Assembly (NCBI GenBank): GCA_029936935.1 | Contig: JAPYRQ010000018.1 | Location: forward strand, 1 to 36,282 | Direction: 5' to 3' | Source of the DNA: Dehalococcoidia bacterium | GTDB lineage: Bacteria > Chloroflexota > Dehalococcoidia > Lucifugimonadales > UBA1127 | Length of the DNA: 36,282 bases | Shown: one piece after another, positions 1 to 6,984 of the stretch | How the letters are laid out: every line of letters starts with the position of its first letter | Numbering within the stretch: the stretch's first letter is position 1 | Program-made: the position numbers and the translations under genes | Notes under the pieces: generated by a model | The model's input: the letters and a program-made list of their open reading frames with translations, nothing else | What the model was told of the DNA's origin: nothing | Databases searched by the model: none

Positions 1-1059
1 GGTTGAGCCGGTGCGATGGCCAGCTTTGCCAACATTCTCCTCACCTACGATGTACGCTGCGTTGTTCCGGTACGTCGACATCATGTTGTCGTCGTTGTTC
101 ATGGGCATGTAGCCCGGCAGCGTCGTGATGTTGACCGTTGCGCCCACGGCCATCGCAGCGGCACGCAGGCTTCGGTCCACTTTCATGTCTGCATCGGCGA
201 TGGCATCAAGGTTATTGCCTCGCACAAAGGCCTCCAAGCGCACATCGGCAGGCACCGAGTTCACGCTTGCCCCGCCCATGGTGATGATGGGGTGGACGCG
301 CACGGTGTCCTTGTCCTGGAACGTCTCGCGCTGGGCGTGGATGTTGTTGAGGGCCAGTGTCGCCGCGTTCAGAGCGTTAATGCCGCGGTGGGGCGCGCCT
401 CCCGCGTGGGCTGCACGACCCTGGAACTGGATGAACTTGGCAATCATCCCGTTGTTCGTCGATGAGACGGTCAGTTTACCTTCGTCGGTATTGCTGGAAG
501 TGTGTGTCATCATCGCGAGGTCCACGTCATCGAACTCACCGAGGCGAAGGAACTCAGCCTTGCCTGCCAGAAACCCGAGCTTGCCCTGCTGACGGAGCCC
601 GTTGCGGTATTCCACCTCAATGTACTCCTCTGCGGGTACAGCGATGAGGGCGATCCGACCAGTCAGTGCATCCAAGACGCCTGCCGCCTGAAGACCCATG
701 CCGACGCCGAGCATCATGGCAATCTGTGCGTGGTGGCCACATGCGTGGGCTGCTCCGGTGTCTGCATCGGCGTGAGGGTGACCCGGAACCACAAGCGAAT
801 CAAGCTCACCCATGACACCTATCGTCGGGCCGGGGCCTGCACCGCCTTCAAGGTAGCCCTTAATGCCGGTGATGGCGATGCCGCCTCTGCGTGCGACGCC
901 CATGTCCCCAAGGACTTTATCGACAACTGCGGCGGTCTTTGTCTCGCGGAAGCCGGGTTCCGGGTGCTCAAGGATAGTCTTGGCCACCCGCACAAGCTCC
1001 TCTCCCCTGCGATCGATCTCCTCTGATACGCTGCGTTTCAGGTCGTCTCTTGATGGCAT
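1..1059 (-). CDS. M20 family amidohydrolase/peptidase (3' end cut by window)
   Basis: Reading the minus strand from ATG at 1057-1059 gives 353 codons with no stop before the window edge, so the C-terminus is missing. GGGAGG lies just upstream of the ATG and supports this start. The protein looks like the M20 group of aminoacyl and N-acyl amino acid hydrolases (AbgB/IAA-amidohydrolase type). It has a GELDSL segment near residue 85, a HACGHH metal-site segment near 105-110, the PAEE catalytic-glutamate motif, and a GRAAHAGGAPHRG dimerisation-type histidine segment. The usual CGHDxH is CGHHAQ here, so metal binding may differ from textbook members. No signal peptide is seen, so it is probably cytosolic and hydrolyses an amide or peptide bond of an unknown small substrate. 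The lipoprotein gene at 1086-1814 lies 26 bp upstream on the same strand, so the two may share a transcript. Confidence 0.85.
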   Translation of the reverse strand, partial: MPSRDDLKRSVSEEIDRRGEELVRVAKTILEHPEPGFRETKTAAVVDKVLGDMGVARRGGIAITGIKGYLEGGAGPGPTIGVMGELDSLVVPGHPHADADTGAAHACGHHAQIAMMLGVGMGLQAAGVLDALTGRIALIAVPAEEYIEVEYRNGLRQQGKLGFLAGKAEFLRLGEFDDVDLAMMTHTSSNTDEGKLTVSSTNNGMIAKFIQFQGRAAHAGGAPHRGINALNAATLALNNIHAQRETFQDKDTVRVHPIITMGGASVNSVPADVRLEAFVRGNNLDAIADADMKVDRSLRAAAMAVGATVNITTLPGYMPMNNDDNMMSTYRNNAAYIVGEENVGKAGHRTGST

Positions 1060-1085
1060 GGTCGCCTCCCTCGGGTGATTACCGG

Positions 1086-1814
1086 TTACCTCAGTGCCTT
1101 CAACTCTTCAATGGCTTGTCTGATGTTGGGGTCGCTGCCCAAAGATTCTGCGATTCCCAGGTCAATCTCGGCTTCTAGATCCCTGACGAGAACTGTGTAG
1201 GTCAGTGCGCGGTTTACGTAGGCTTGCGCGTACTGCGGGTTTATCCGGATAGCAGGCTCAAGATCCGCCAACGCTTCATCGGCCTGACCGAGTTGGAGTT
1301 TGGCGTTGCCTCTGTTGCTGTAGGCGTCCGCCGTGGGGGCAAGTCGGATCGCTTGGTCAAGGTTAAAAATGGCTTCCTGGTACTCGTCGATCCGAAGGTA
1401 CGCCACCCCCCTGTTGCCGTAAGCCAACGCGAACCCCGGATCGAGGGTGACCGCCTTGTTTAAGTCTTGCAGCCCTCGATCAATCTCGCCGAGTTCAACG
1501 TATGCGGTGCCTCTGTTGGTGTAGGCGCGTGCGTTTTCCGGCTGCAGGTCAATGACCTCGCTGAAGTCCTGGATTGCACGTCGGGGATCACCTAGCGCCT
1601 GGTACACAGAGCCTCGGTTGCCATAGGCTTCAGCGAATTTTGAATCTTGGCGAATCGCCTCATCGTACTTCGGCAGGGCTTCTTCCGGGAGGCCTTGTTC
1701 CTGTAGTTCTACACCAGCGTTGAATTGCTCTTCGGCTTTGCTTAAACCGCTGCTGCATGAGGCCGCAGAGAGGGCAAGAATCAGTATTAAAACAATCAGG
1801 ACATAGCGGGTCAT
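1086..1814 (-). CDS. TPR-repeat lipoprotein
   Basis: This 242-residue protein begins with a short basic N-terminus, a hydrophobic stretch and a lipobox (LSAASC), so it is probably exported and lipid-anchored. The rest is about five to six tandem tetratricopeptide repeats, visible as recurring AYxNRGxAYxxLG and AIxDxxxAIxLxP units up to roughly residue 220. TPR domains bind other proteins, and no catalytic motif is present. I chose ATG at 1814 because AAGGAG lies at ideal spacing upstream; an in-frame TTG 15 bases earlier falls inside that ribosome-binding region. Its partner is unknown. It lies upstream of the M20 hydrolase gene on the same strand with a 26-bp gap, so the two may be cotranscribed. 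Confidence 0.85.
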   Translation of the reverse strand: MTRYVLIVLILILALSAASCSSGLSKAEEQFNAGVELQEQGLPEEALPKYDEAIRQDSKFAEAYGNRGSVYQALGDPRRAIQDFSEVIDLQPENARAYTNRGTAYVELGEIDRGLQDLNKAVTLDPGFALAYGNRGVAYLRIDEYQEAIFNLDQAIRLAPTADAYSNRGNAKLQLGQADEALADLEPAIRINPQYAQAYVNRALTYTVLVRDLEAEIDLGIAESLGSDPNIRQAIEELKALR

Positions 1815-1964
1815 ATAAATCTCCTTCAATCGGAGAGCATGCTATGGCGAGCACCGGTGCCAGTCAAGGAGTGAGGTAATGGAATATTTGCTGTCTGATG
1901 ACTATACTGACCGCATCAGGGGGGTGGGGGAGTGTGGACGATATCCCTACCAAGGAGAAGATCC

Positions 1965-2825
1965 ATGAGTGAAGTAGCACCTAGAGCAGAGAAGGTAGAA
2001 CTTGCAGAACTGCGAGATGCCATCCGCGCGGAGTATGGAGCCGTGGCTATCGACCCCGAGGCGGGTTATCACTTCAATGCCGGGCGAGAACTGCCTGCGA
2101 CGCTAGGTTACAAACGAGAGTGGCTGGATGGCATCCCTGAGGAGTCTATAGCAGCGCTCGTGGGCACAGGCAACCCATTCGCCCTTGGTGCTCTCAAACC
2201 CGGTGAGAACGTGATAGATATGGGCTGTGGTGGCGGCATCGATAGCCTCATTGCAGCCAAGATGGTTTGCCCCACCGGCAAGGTCATCGGCGTGGACATG
2301 ATACCGGAGATGCTAGACCGTGCTCGAGCGGCAGCGGTTAAGACAGGACTCTCTAACGTAGAGTTCATTGACGGAGTAGCCGAGTCGCTGCCCGTGCCCG
2401 ATGGCTGGGCGGACGTGGTCATCTCCAACGGCGTGTTGAACTTGCTGCCGGACAAGGTGGCTGGCATTCAAGACATGTACCGGGCGCTGAAGCCCACCGG
2501 CAGGTTGCAGATAGCCGACATCACGGTATCCAGAGCAGTGCCGGATGCTGCCAAGCTCGACCTCGATTTATGGACGGGGTGAATCGCTGGTGCTCTGCTG
2601 GGTGCAGAGCTTCAGGCGGCTGTGGTGACAGCGGGACTCGTGGACTTTGAAATCACCTGGAAAGAGAACATCTACGCCGGTGCCCCCCCGGAATCGAACG
2701 CAGAGGACTATGGGACACTGGGTATCAACTTCCATGCGAGGAAGCCGGTAAATGAAGCGGAGTGGACGGCAGCGTTGCAGGCATTGTCTTGCGATGCGCC
2801 ACAGGCATGGGCCGAGGTCAATTAG
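1965..2825 (+). CDS. ArsM-like SAM methyltransferase, candidate selenoprotein (TGA at 2580-2582 read through)
   Basis: ATG at 1965 follows AAGGAG at 1952-1957. The frame is open to an in-frame TGA at 2580-2582 (codon 206) and then continues to TAG at 2823-2825, giving 286 residues. Residues 83-91 (VIDMGCGGG) are SAM motif I, followed by VIGVDM, and SNGVLNLLPDK is typical of ArsM-like methyltransferases. The segment around the TGA reads LWTG-[TGA]-IAGALLG. From memory, family members have LWxxC(I/V)AGAL here, so TGA takes the place of a conserved Cys. After it the expected C-terminal motifs continue (AGLVDFEI, and a final beta-rich segment). A perfect hairpin follows the TGA (separate entry). 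The arsenic-binding cysteines of true ArsM are not obvious (GTGNP and SNGVLN instead of Cys-containing versions), so the substrate is unknown. Alternatives are a pseudogene or a sequence error, but the Cys position and hairpin favour selenocysteine. Confidence 0.8.
2580..2610 (+). promoter_or_regulatory. Candidate bacterial SECIS hairpin after in-frame TGA
   Basis: Nine bases after the TGA there is a perfect 7-bp inverted repeat, GCTCTGC at 2592-2598 and GCAGAGC at 2604-2610, closing the 5-nt loop TGGGT. The loop starts 16 nt after the TGA and has G in its second position. Both features match the published general description of bacterial SECIS elements: a stem-loop immediately downstream of UGA with a G among the first loop bases. 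The hairpin lies inside the coding sequence, as bacterial SECIS elements do. Function is inferred. Confidence 0.7.
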
Positions 2826-2858
2826 AGGGACGAAGAGGAAGCACAGGGAGGGGACGAT

Positions 2859-4151
2859 ATGGCTACAAGCACTGGACGAAAGACCTATAACGTTGGTGGA
2901 GTACTGCTGAACCAGCCGTTCAAAATCCGACGACTGGGGCACTTCGGGTTCAACGTCTACAAAATCGATGAATGCCTGGAGTTCTATCGCGACTTCCTGG
3001 GCTTCAAGGTCTCCGACGAGAACGACTTCAAAGCCAACCCTGACCCGAAGATTCAGGAGTGGCTAAAGGACGTGGAGAGCGGCAAGGGTTACTTCATGCG
3101 CTATGGCACGGATCACCACGCATTCGTGTTGTTCAACGCTGCGGCAATGATCGCCATGGCGGAGGGTCGCGCTGCCGAGAACGGCAACTCCACGGAGGGC
3201 ATGACCGGCGCCCACGGCATGAACATCAACCAGATAACGTGGCAGACGGGCACGCTCTCTGAAGTCACGGGCGCGTACCACTACTTCATGGAGCGCGAGA
3301 TTCCCATTATGCGGGTGGGCCGCGATATGCCGGGGAGCAATTGGCACGTTTACGCCTACGACCCCGATGGCCACATCAACGAGCTGTACTACGGCATCGA
3401 GCAGGAGGGCTGGAACGGTCGCAGCAAGCCACGCGATATGTACGACCGCCGTTTCCGCGAGGAGCCCACGTTGCCCCAGATGCCTGAAGAGGACGAGGTT
3501 GATGAGGCCATCGCCAAGGGGACTGATATCCACTCGGGCTATCGCAGCGACGAGCCGCTACCAGCTAACTTCGATGTGGGCGGCGTCCTTCTTGGCAGGC
3601 CTTTCAAGATTACCAAGATTGGCCCCGTGAACCTCTTCGTGAAGGACCTTGGGGCATCGCTGGACATGTACACGGACGGCCTGGGCTTCACCCTCACGGA
3701 GACCGTGGAGTACAAGGGACACAAGGTCGCATTCCTTCGCAATGCTGCTGAACACCACACGTTGGGCCTCTTTCCTGAGGAGCTGCGCAAGGAGCTTGGC
3801 TGGCCGGACGTCTCCACCTGCATGTCCTTCGGTATTGAGCTGGGGAGCTACCAGCAGCTGAAGGACGCTGTCTCCTTCCTGAAAGAGCGAGGCGTGTCGT
3901 TCATGGACCTGCCTGCTGAGCTACACCCCGGCATTGACTACGCGGTGTACGCCCTAGACCCGGAAGGCAACGGCATCATGCTCTACTACTACATGGAACA
4001 GCTTGGCTGGGAAGGCAAACCCCGACCTGTCGAGCTTCGACGTAAGGTCGATGCCGCTGCCAGCACCCACAACGTGGAAGCGTGGCCAGAGGCGCTGGAA
4101 CCGATGTCGGACACGTACGTCGACCAGGTGTTCCAAGGCCCTCTCGGCTAG
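2859..4151 (+). CDS. Two-domain VOC (extradiol dioxygenase/glyoxalase-like) protein
   Basis: The protein has 430 residues and ATG at 2859 follows GGGAGGGG. It contains two vicinal-oxygen-chelate domains. The first (residues about 22-185) starts LGHFGFNVYKIDECLEFYRD and ends DPDGHINELYYG. The second (about 248-395) starts GPVNLFVKDLGASLDMY and ends DPEGNGIMLYYY. Domain 1 keeps a plausible 2-His-1-Glu metal site: His28, His86 or His87, and the Glu of NELYY. In domain 2 the first His is Asn and the Glu is Met, so it probably does not bind metal. This resembles catechol 2,3-dioxygenase-like proteins that cleave aromatic rings, but the substrate cannot be named. It follows the ArsM-like gene by 33 bp and precedes a YciI-like gene, suggesting one catabolic operon. 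Confidence 0.85.
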   Translation: MATSTGRKTYNVGGVLLNQPFKIRRLGHFGFNVYKIDECLEFYRDFLGFKVSDENDFKANPDPKIQEWLKDVESGKGYFMRYGTDHHAFVLFNAAAMIAMAEGRAAENGNSTEGMTGAHGMNINQITWQTGTLSEVTGAYHYFMEREIPIMRVGRDMPGSNWHVYAYDPDGHINELYYGIEQEGWNGRSKPRDMYDRRFREEPTLPQMPEEDEVDEAIAKGTDIHSGYRSDEPLPANFDVGGVLLGRPFKITKIGPVNLFVKDLGASLDMYTDGLGFTLTETVEYKGHKVAFLRNAAEHHTLGLFPEELRKELGWPDVSTCMSFGIELGSYQQLKDAVSFLKERGVSFMDLPAELHPGIDYAVYALDPEGNGIMLYYYMEQLGWEGKPRPVELRRKVDAAASTHNVEAWPEALEPMSDTYVDQVFQGPLG

Positions 4152-4170
4152 CTAGGCGAGCCCTGGACCC

Positions 4171-4192
4171 ACGAGGGCGAACCCTCGACCCA
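4171..4192. repeat. Dispersed palindromic repeat, copy 1
   Basis: CGAGGGC, three bases, then ACCCTCG is followed by ACCCA. The same 22-base unit with 19 identities occurs at 12031-12052, and a related unit occurs inverted at 32311-32332. It lies just after the VOC gene stop codon. It resembles an intergenic REP-type element; a role as terminator or mRNA stabiliser is possible but unproven. Confidence 0.6.
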
Positions 4193-4233
4193 TATTCTTG
4201 TGGTTACCCAAGGATGTTCAAAGGAGTAGCGCC

Positions 4234-4569
4234 ATGTGGTATTTGACGTTCTCGAAACCTGCTGCAACCAGGGAGCAGATTATGCCCCACTTGCAGGAGC
4301 ATCTGGATTGGCAGCGAAAGGCCCATGACTCAGGGGGCATGTTGTACTCTGGCCCTTCAGCCGACTTCTCGATGGGTATCATGCTGCTGCGTGCGGGCTC
4401 TCTCGATGAAGCGAAGCAGACACTGGACTCTGAGCCGTTCCACAAGCTTGGTCTGCGTACCTACGAGATTATTGAATGGGATGTCCATCAAGGGATGGGC
4501 ATCGGCGGGTTCACCTCAGAGAGTCTCGCTTTGCTTGGCCAGGAAAAGACTATAAGGGCCAGCCCTTAA
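4234..4569 (+). CDS. YciI-like (dimeric alpha-beta barrel) protein
   Basis: This 111-residue protein starts at ATG 4234, seven bases after AAGGAG at 4221-4226. The sequence (MWYLTFSKPAATREQIMPHL, then HDSGGMLYSGP, a MGIMLLRAGSLDEAKQ stretch and YEIIEWDV) fits the YciI / muconolactone-isomerase-like ferredoxin-fold family. The pattern of short beta strands around a helix with DEAKQTLDSEPFHK is typical. Such proteins often accompany aromatic or chlorinated-compound degradation genes, as isomerases or lactone-processing enzymes, but many have no known reaction. It sits between the VOC dioxygenase-like gene and the amidohydrolase gene in the same direction. The C-terminal 25 residues (GMGIGGFTSESLALLGQ) are an extension beyond the core fold. 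Confidence 0.7.
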   Translation: MWYLTFSKPAATREQIMPHLQEHLDWQRKAHDSGGMLYSGPSADFSMGIMLLRAGSLDEAKQTLDSEPFHKLGLRTYEIIEWDVHQGMGIGGFTSESLALLGQEKTIRASP

Positions 4570-4667
4570 CCCATATGACCTGACGGTTACCAAAGAGAAT
4601 TGACCAGCGAATCGTCCTTTCCCTTTGGCTTTGCTCGGGGAAGGCTGTAGGAAAAGAGGAGTTGACC

Positions 4668-5573
4668 ATGCGAACCATAGATACCCACGCGCACATCGTG
4701 CCCCAGGACTGCCTGGAGCTGCTGCCAGAACAGTTGGACACCAGAACACTGGTCGGCGACATGACGGACGTTGATGTCCGACTGAAAGAGATGGACGAGT
4801 CCGGCATAGAAGTGCAGGCTCTCTCCGGGTTCCTGGCACTCCTCAACAAGGATGTAGCCACGGCTCGACAGTTCAACGACTCGCTGGCCCGCGTGGTTGC
4901 AGCGCACCCTGATCGGTTTGTTGGTCTGGCCCTCGCGCCGATGGCTGAGCCCGAAAAGGCACCGGCGGAGCTTAATCGCGCGGTGAACGAGCTTGGCATG
5001 GTTGGTGTGGGCATCGCATCGAACATCAACGGAATGAACCTGGACGCCAAAGAGCTTGGCCCCTTCTACGCCAAGGTGCAGGAGCTGGACATCCCCATCT
5101 TCATCCATCCCGCCAACGTGTTGGGTCAGGACCGGTTGGCTGACTGGTATCTCAGCAACTTCATTGGCAACGTGACAGACACCGCTGTGGCCGCTGCAAG
5201 CATCATATTCGGTGGGGTGTTCCAGGCATTCCCCAGACTTAAGATTTATCTTGCCCACGGTGGCGGAAGCTGCCCGTACATCCGCGGTCGATGGGATCAC
5301 GGCTGGCAGGCCCACGAGACCGGCTCCAAGATTACCAAGCCGCCCAGTGAATACATGCGACTCTTCTACTTCGACGCGCTGACACACTCGGCGCAGACGT
5401 TGCAGTATCTGGTGGAGTCGTTCGGCCATGACAAGGTCATGCTTGGCTCCGACTACCCCTTCGATATGGGTGATATCGACCAGGTGGGACACATCAGCAA
5501 AGTGGACTTCCTGACGGACGCCCAAAAGGCAGACGTCATGGGCGAGACCGCGGCCAAGCTATTCAAAATCTGA
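4668..5573 (+). CDS. Amidohydrolase 2 family (ACMSD-like) metal-dependent hydrolase
   Basis: The protein has 301 residues with ATG at 4668 after AGAGGAG; a TTG two codons earlier is less likely. It is a TIM-barrel amidohydrolase of the ACMSD / 2-hydroxy-benzene-decarboxylase group. It shows the N-terminal metal motif DTHAHIVP, IPIFIHPAN in the middle, YLAHGGGSCPY (a metal His), and LGSDYPFDMGD near the C-terminus (the metal Asp). Members decarboxylate or hydrolyse ring-cleavage products and related carboxylates. The position after the VOC and YciI-like genes fits a ring-cleavage pathway, but the substrate is not known. A ~100-bp gap separates it from the YciI-like gene. Confidence 0.85.
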   Translation: MRTIDTHAHIVPQDCLELLPEQLDTRTLVGDMTDVDVRLKEMDESGIEVQALSGFLALLNKDVATARQFNDSLARVVAAHPDRFVGLALAPMAEPEKAPAELNRAVNELGMVGVGIASNINGMNLDAKELGPFYAKVQELDIPIFIHPANVLGQDRLADWYLSNFIGNVTDTAVAAASIIFGGVFQAFPRLKIYLAHGGGSCPYIRGRWDHGWQAHETGSKITKPPSEYMRLFYFDALTHSAQTLQYLVESFGHDKVMLGSDYPFDMGDIDQVGHISKVDFLTDAQKADVMGETAAKLFKI

Positions 5574-5632
5574 GCGAGGATTCGCCTCTTTTGCTATTAT
5601 CTCGGGCTCTTCCCCATGGTAGGTGAACCAAA

Positions 5633-6253
5633 GTGACTTCAGATACAGTGTTGTTTGTTCTTAGCGTCTCCATCGCCTACCTCCTTGGTGCTTTTCCTCC
5701 GGCGTACCTTATTGCCAGAGTTACCAGAGGCATAGACATCAGGGAGTACGGCAGCGGCAATGTGGGGGCGCTGAACGTCTATCGACATGTCGGGCGGCGC
5801 GGCGGAGGCCTGGCCTTCATCCTGGACACGGCAAAGGGTGCAGTGGCCGTCCTCATTCCACGTTGGCTCGGCGCACCAGACATGGCAATGTACATCGCCG
5901 CCATCGTGGTGGTCGTCGGACATAACTGGTCGGTGTTTCTGAGATTCTCAGGCGGCAAAGGCGTAGCCACTGTCTTTGGCGTGACGGTCACGGTGATTCC
6001 CATCCTGGCGATGGTCACCCTCCCTCCAGCCATGTTGTTGATGGTTGTGCTCCGCAGCAGTGTGATGGGAATGGTTGTGGCCTTTATTGCCCTCAACATC
6101 CTGACCATCGTCACCGGGCAGTCGATAGAGACAATCATCGTGTGTCTGATTTTGACCCTGGTGGTCGCGGTGACGCACTTCGGGCGTGAAGCCAACATCT
6201 ACGTCCGCTTGTTCAACCAGAAGCGTTGGAACGCAATGAAGCGAGTCGAATAG
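5633..6253 (+). CDS. plsY: Glycerol-3-phosphate acyltransferase PlsY
   Basis: This 206-residue integral membrane protein starts with GTG at 5633; GGTAGGTGA just upstream is a weak ribosome-binding site. Diagnostic PlsY segments are present: YLLGAFPPAYLIAR at the N-terminus, GSGNVGALNVYRHVG followed by LDTAKG (the first two conserved motifs), and SGGKGVATVFG (the third). PlsY transfers the acyl group of acyl-phosphate to glycerol-3-phosphate, the first acylation in membrane phospholipid synthesis. Several hydrophobic segments are visible, matching the multi-pass family. The usual GAxNVxR has Leu (GALNVYR), a minor difference. PlsX is not in the window, but the FakA-like kinase and DegV protein further along could supply acyl-phosphate from exogenous fatty acids. 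Confidence 0.93.
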   Translation: MTSDTVLFVLSVSIAYLLGAFPPAYLIARVTRGIDIREYGSGNVGALNVYRHVGRRGGGLAFILDTAKGAVAVLIPRWLGAPDMAMYIAAIVVVVGHNWSVFLRFSGGKGVATVFGVTVTVIPILAMVTLPPAMLLMVVLRSSVMGMVVAFIALNILTIVTGQSIETIIVCLILTLVVAVTHFGREANIYVRLFNQKRWNAMKRVE

Positions 6254-6412
6254 CCTAAGGCTATTTTGCTGGCGTGGATTGTGATTGTTCCTGATGCAGG
6301 CTGAAGTCTGACGCCAAATCACCAAACGGCTCAGAGGGGACGTATGGCCCTTTTGTTGGAGCGACGAAAATGGTAAAGTCGCGGGCGAGCCACCAAACAG
6401 CGGAGGATATTG

Positions 6413-6946
6413 ATGCAAGTACCAGCGGCAATCGCCGATGCCCTAGGTAGAGTCAACCTCATTCTCCACAACAACCTGGCTGACCTGACCGCTGAGGAGC
6501 TGGCCAAGGAGCCGCATCCACCCATAGGTTGGTTGGCATGGCACATAGCTCGAGTGCAGGACACCAATATCGCAAACTTGCAGGGGGTAGAGCAGGTGTG
6601 GGTCGCCGAGGGTTGGCACAAGAAGTTCGGGATGCCGGTAGACCCGCGTGACTACAGCCCCGGCCATGTGCAGACGCCGGAGGTGGTGGCTGCGTTCAAA
6701 GCGCCGGACGCTCAGGCCATCCTGGATTACCACGATGCTGTTAGAGCTAGGACGCTTGCGTATCTAGACACGCTTTCTGATGACGACCTTGATCGAGTGC
6801 TGGACGAGCCTCGATTCGATCCACTGCCCACGGTTGGCGTAAGACTGGTCAGCGTGTGCGAGGACAACTTGCAGCATGCCGGGCAACTGGCGTACCTCAA
6901 GGGACTGATGCGCGAGGGTGGCTGGTATCCCAACAGGCCGAAATAA
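6413..6946 (+). CDS. DinB-like superfamily protein
   Basis: The protein has 177 residues. ATG at 6413 follows GGAGG at 6402-6406; the TTG immediately before it is not needed. The sequence has the layout of the DinB/YfiT four-helix bundle: an N-terminal helix, then PHPPIGWLAWHIARVQD (metal-type His), a middle DRVLDEPRFD segment, and a C-terminal EDNLQHAGQLAYLKGLM with the last His of the expected metal triad. DinB-fold proteins include thiol-dependent S-transferases and maleylpyruvate isomerases, but most members have no assigned reaction. The Rieske oxygenase gene follows 38 bp later with its own strong ribosome-binding site, so cotranscription is likely and a role in the same catabolic route is possible. 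Confidence 0.75.
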   Translation: MQVPAAIADALGRVNLILHNNLADLTAEELAKEPHPPIGWLAWHIARVQDTNIANLQGVEQVWVAEGWHKKFGMPVDPRDYSPGHVQTPEVVAAFKAPDAQAILDYHDAVRARTLAYLDTLSDDDLDRVLDEPRFDPLPTVGVRLVSVCEDNLQHAGQLAYLKGLMREGGWYPNRPK

Positions 6947-6984
6947 CAAGCCCAAATAACAAGAAACACAACAGGAGGAGAACC

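Noticed and set aside
16-1026. Several plus-strand open frames of 150-175 codons at the left edge
   Set aside because: They lie opposite the M20 hydrolase, which carries clear motifs and a good start on the minus strand.
2622-2825. A separate small gene after the methyltransferase stop
   Set aside because: It is in the same frame as the methyltransferase and encodes its family C-terminus, so it is better read as the continuation past TGA 2580-2582.
4587-5525. Long (312-codon) open frame on the minus strand opposite the amidohydrolase gene
   Set aside because: It is a shadow of the plus-strand amidohydrolase, which has a ribosome-binding site and family motifs; the antisense product shows no recognisable domain.
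5571-5600. Possible TGA read-through at the amidohydrolase end
   Set aside because: The protein already ends at a normal family C-terminus (AAKLFKI) and the following sequence adds no motif.
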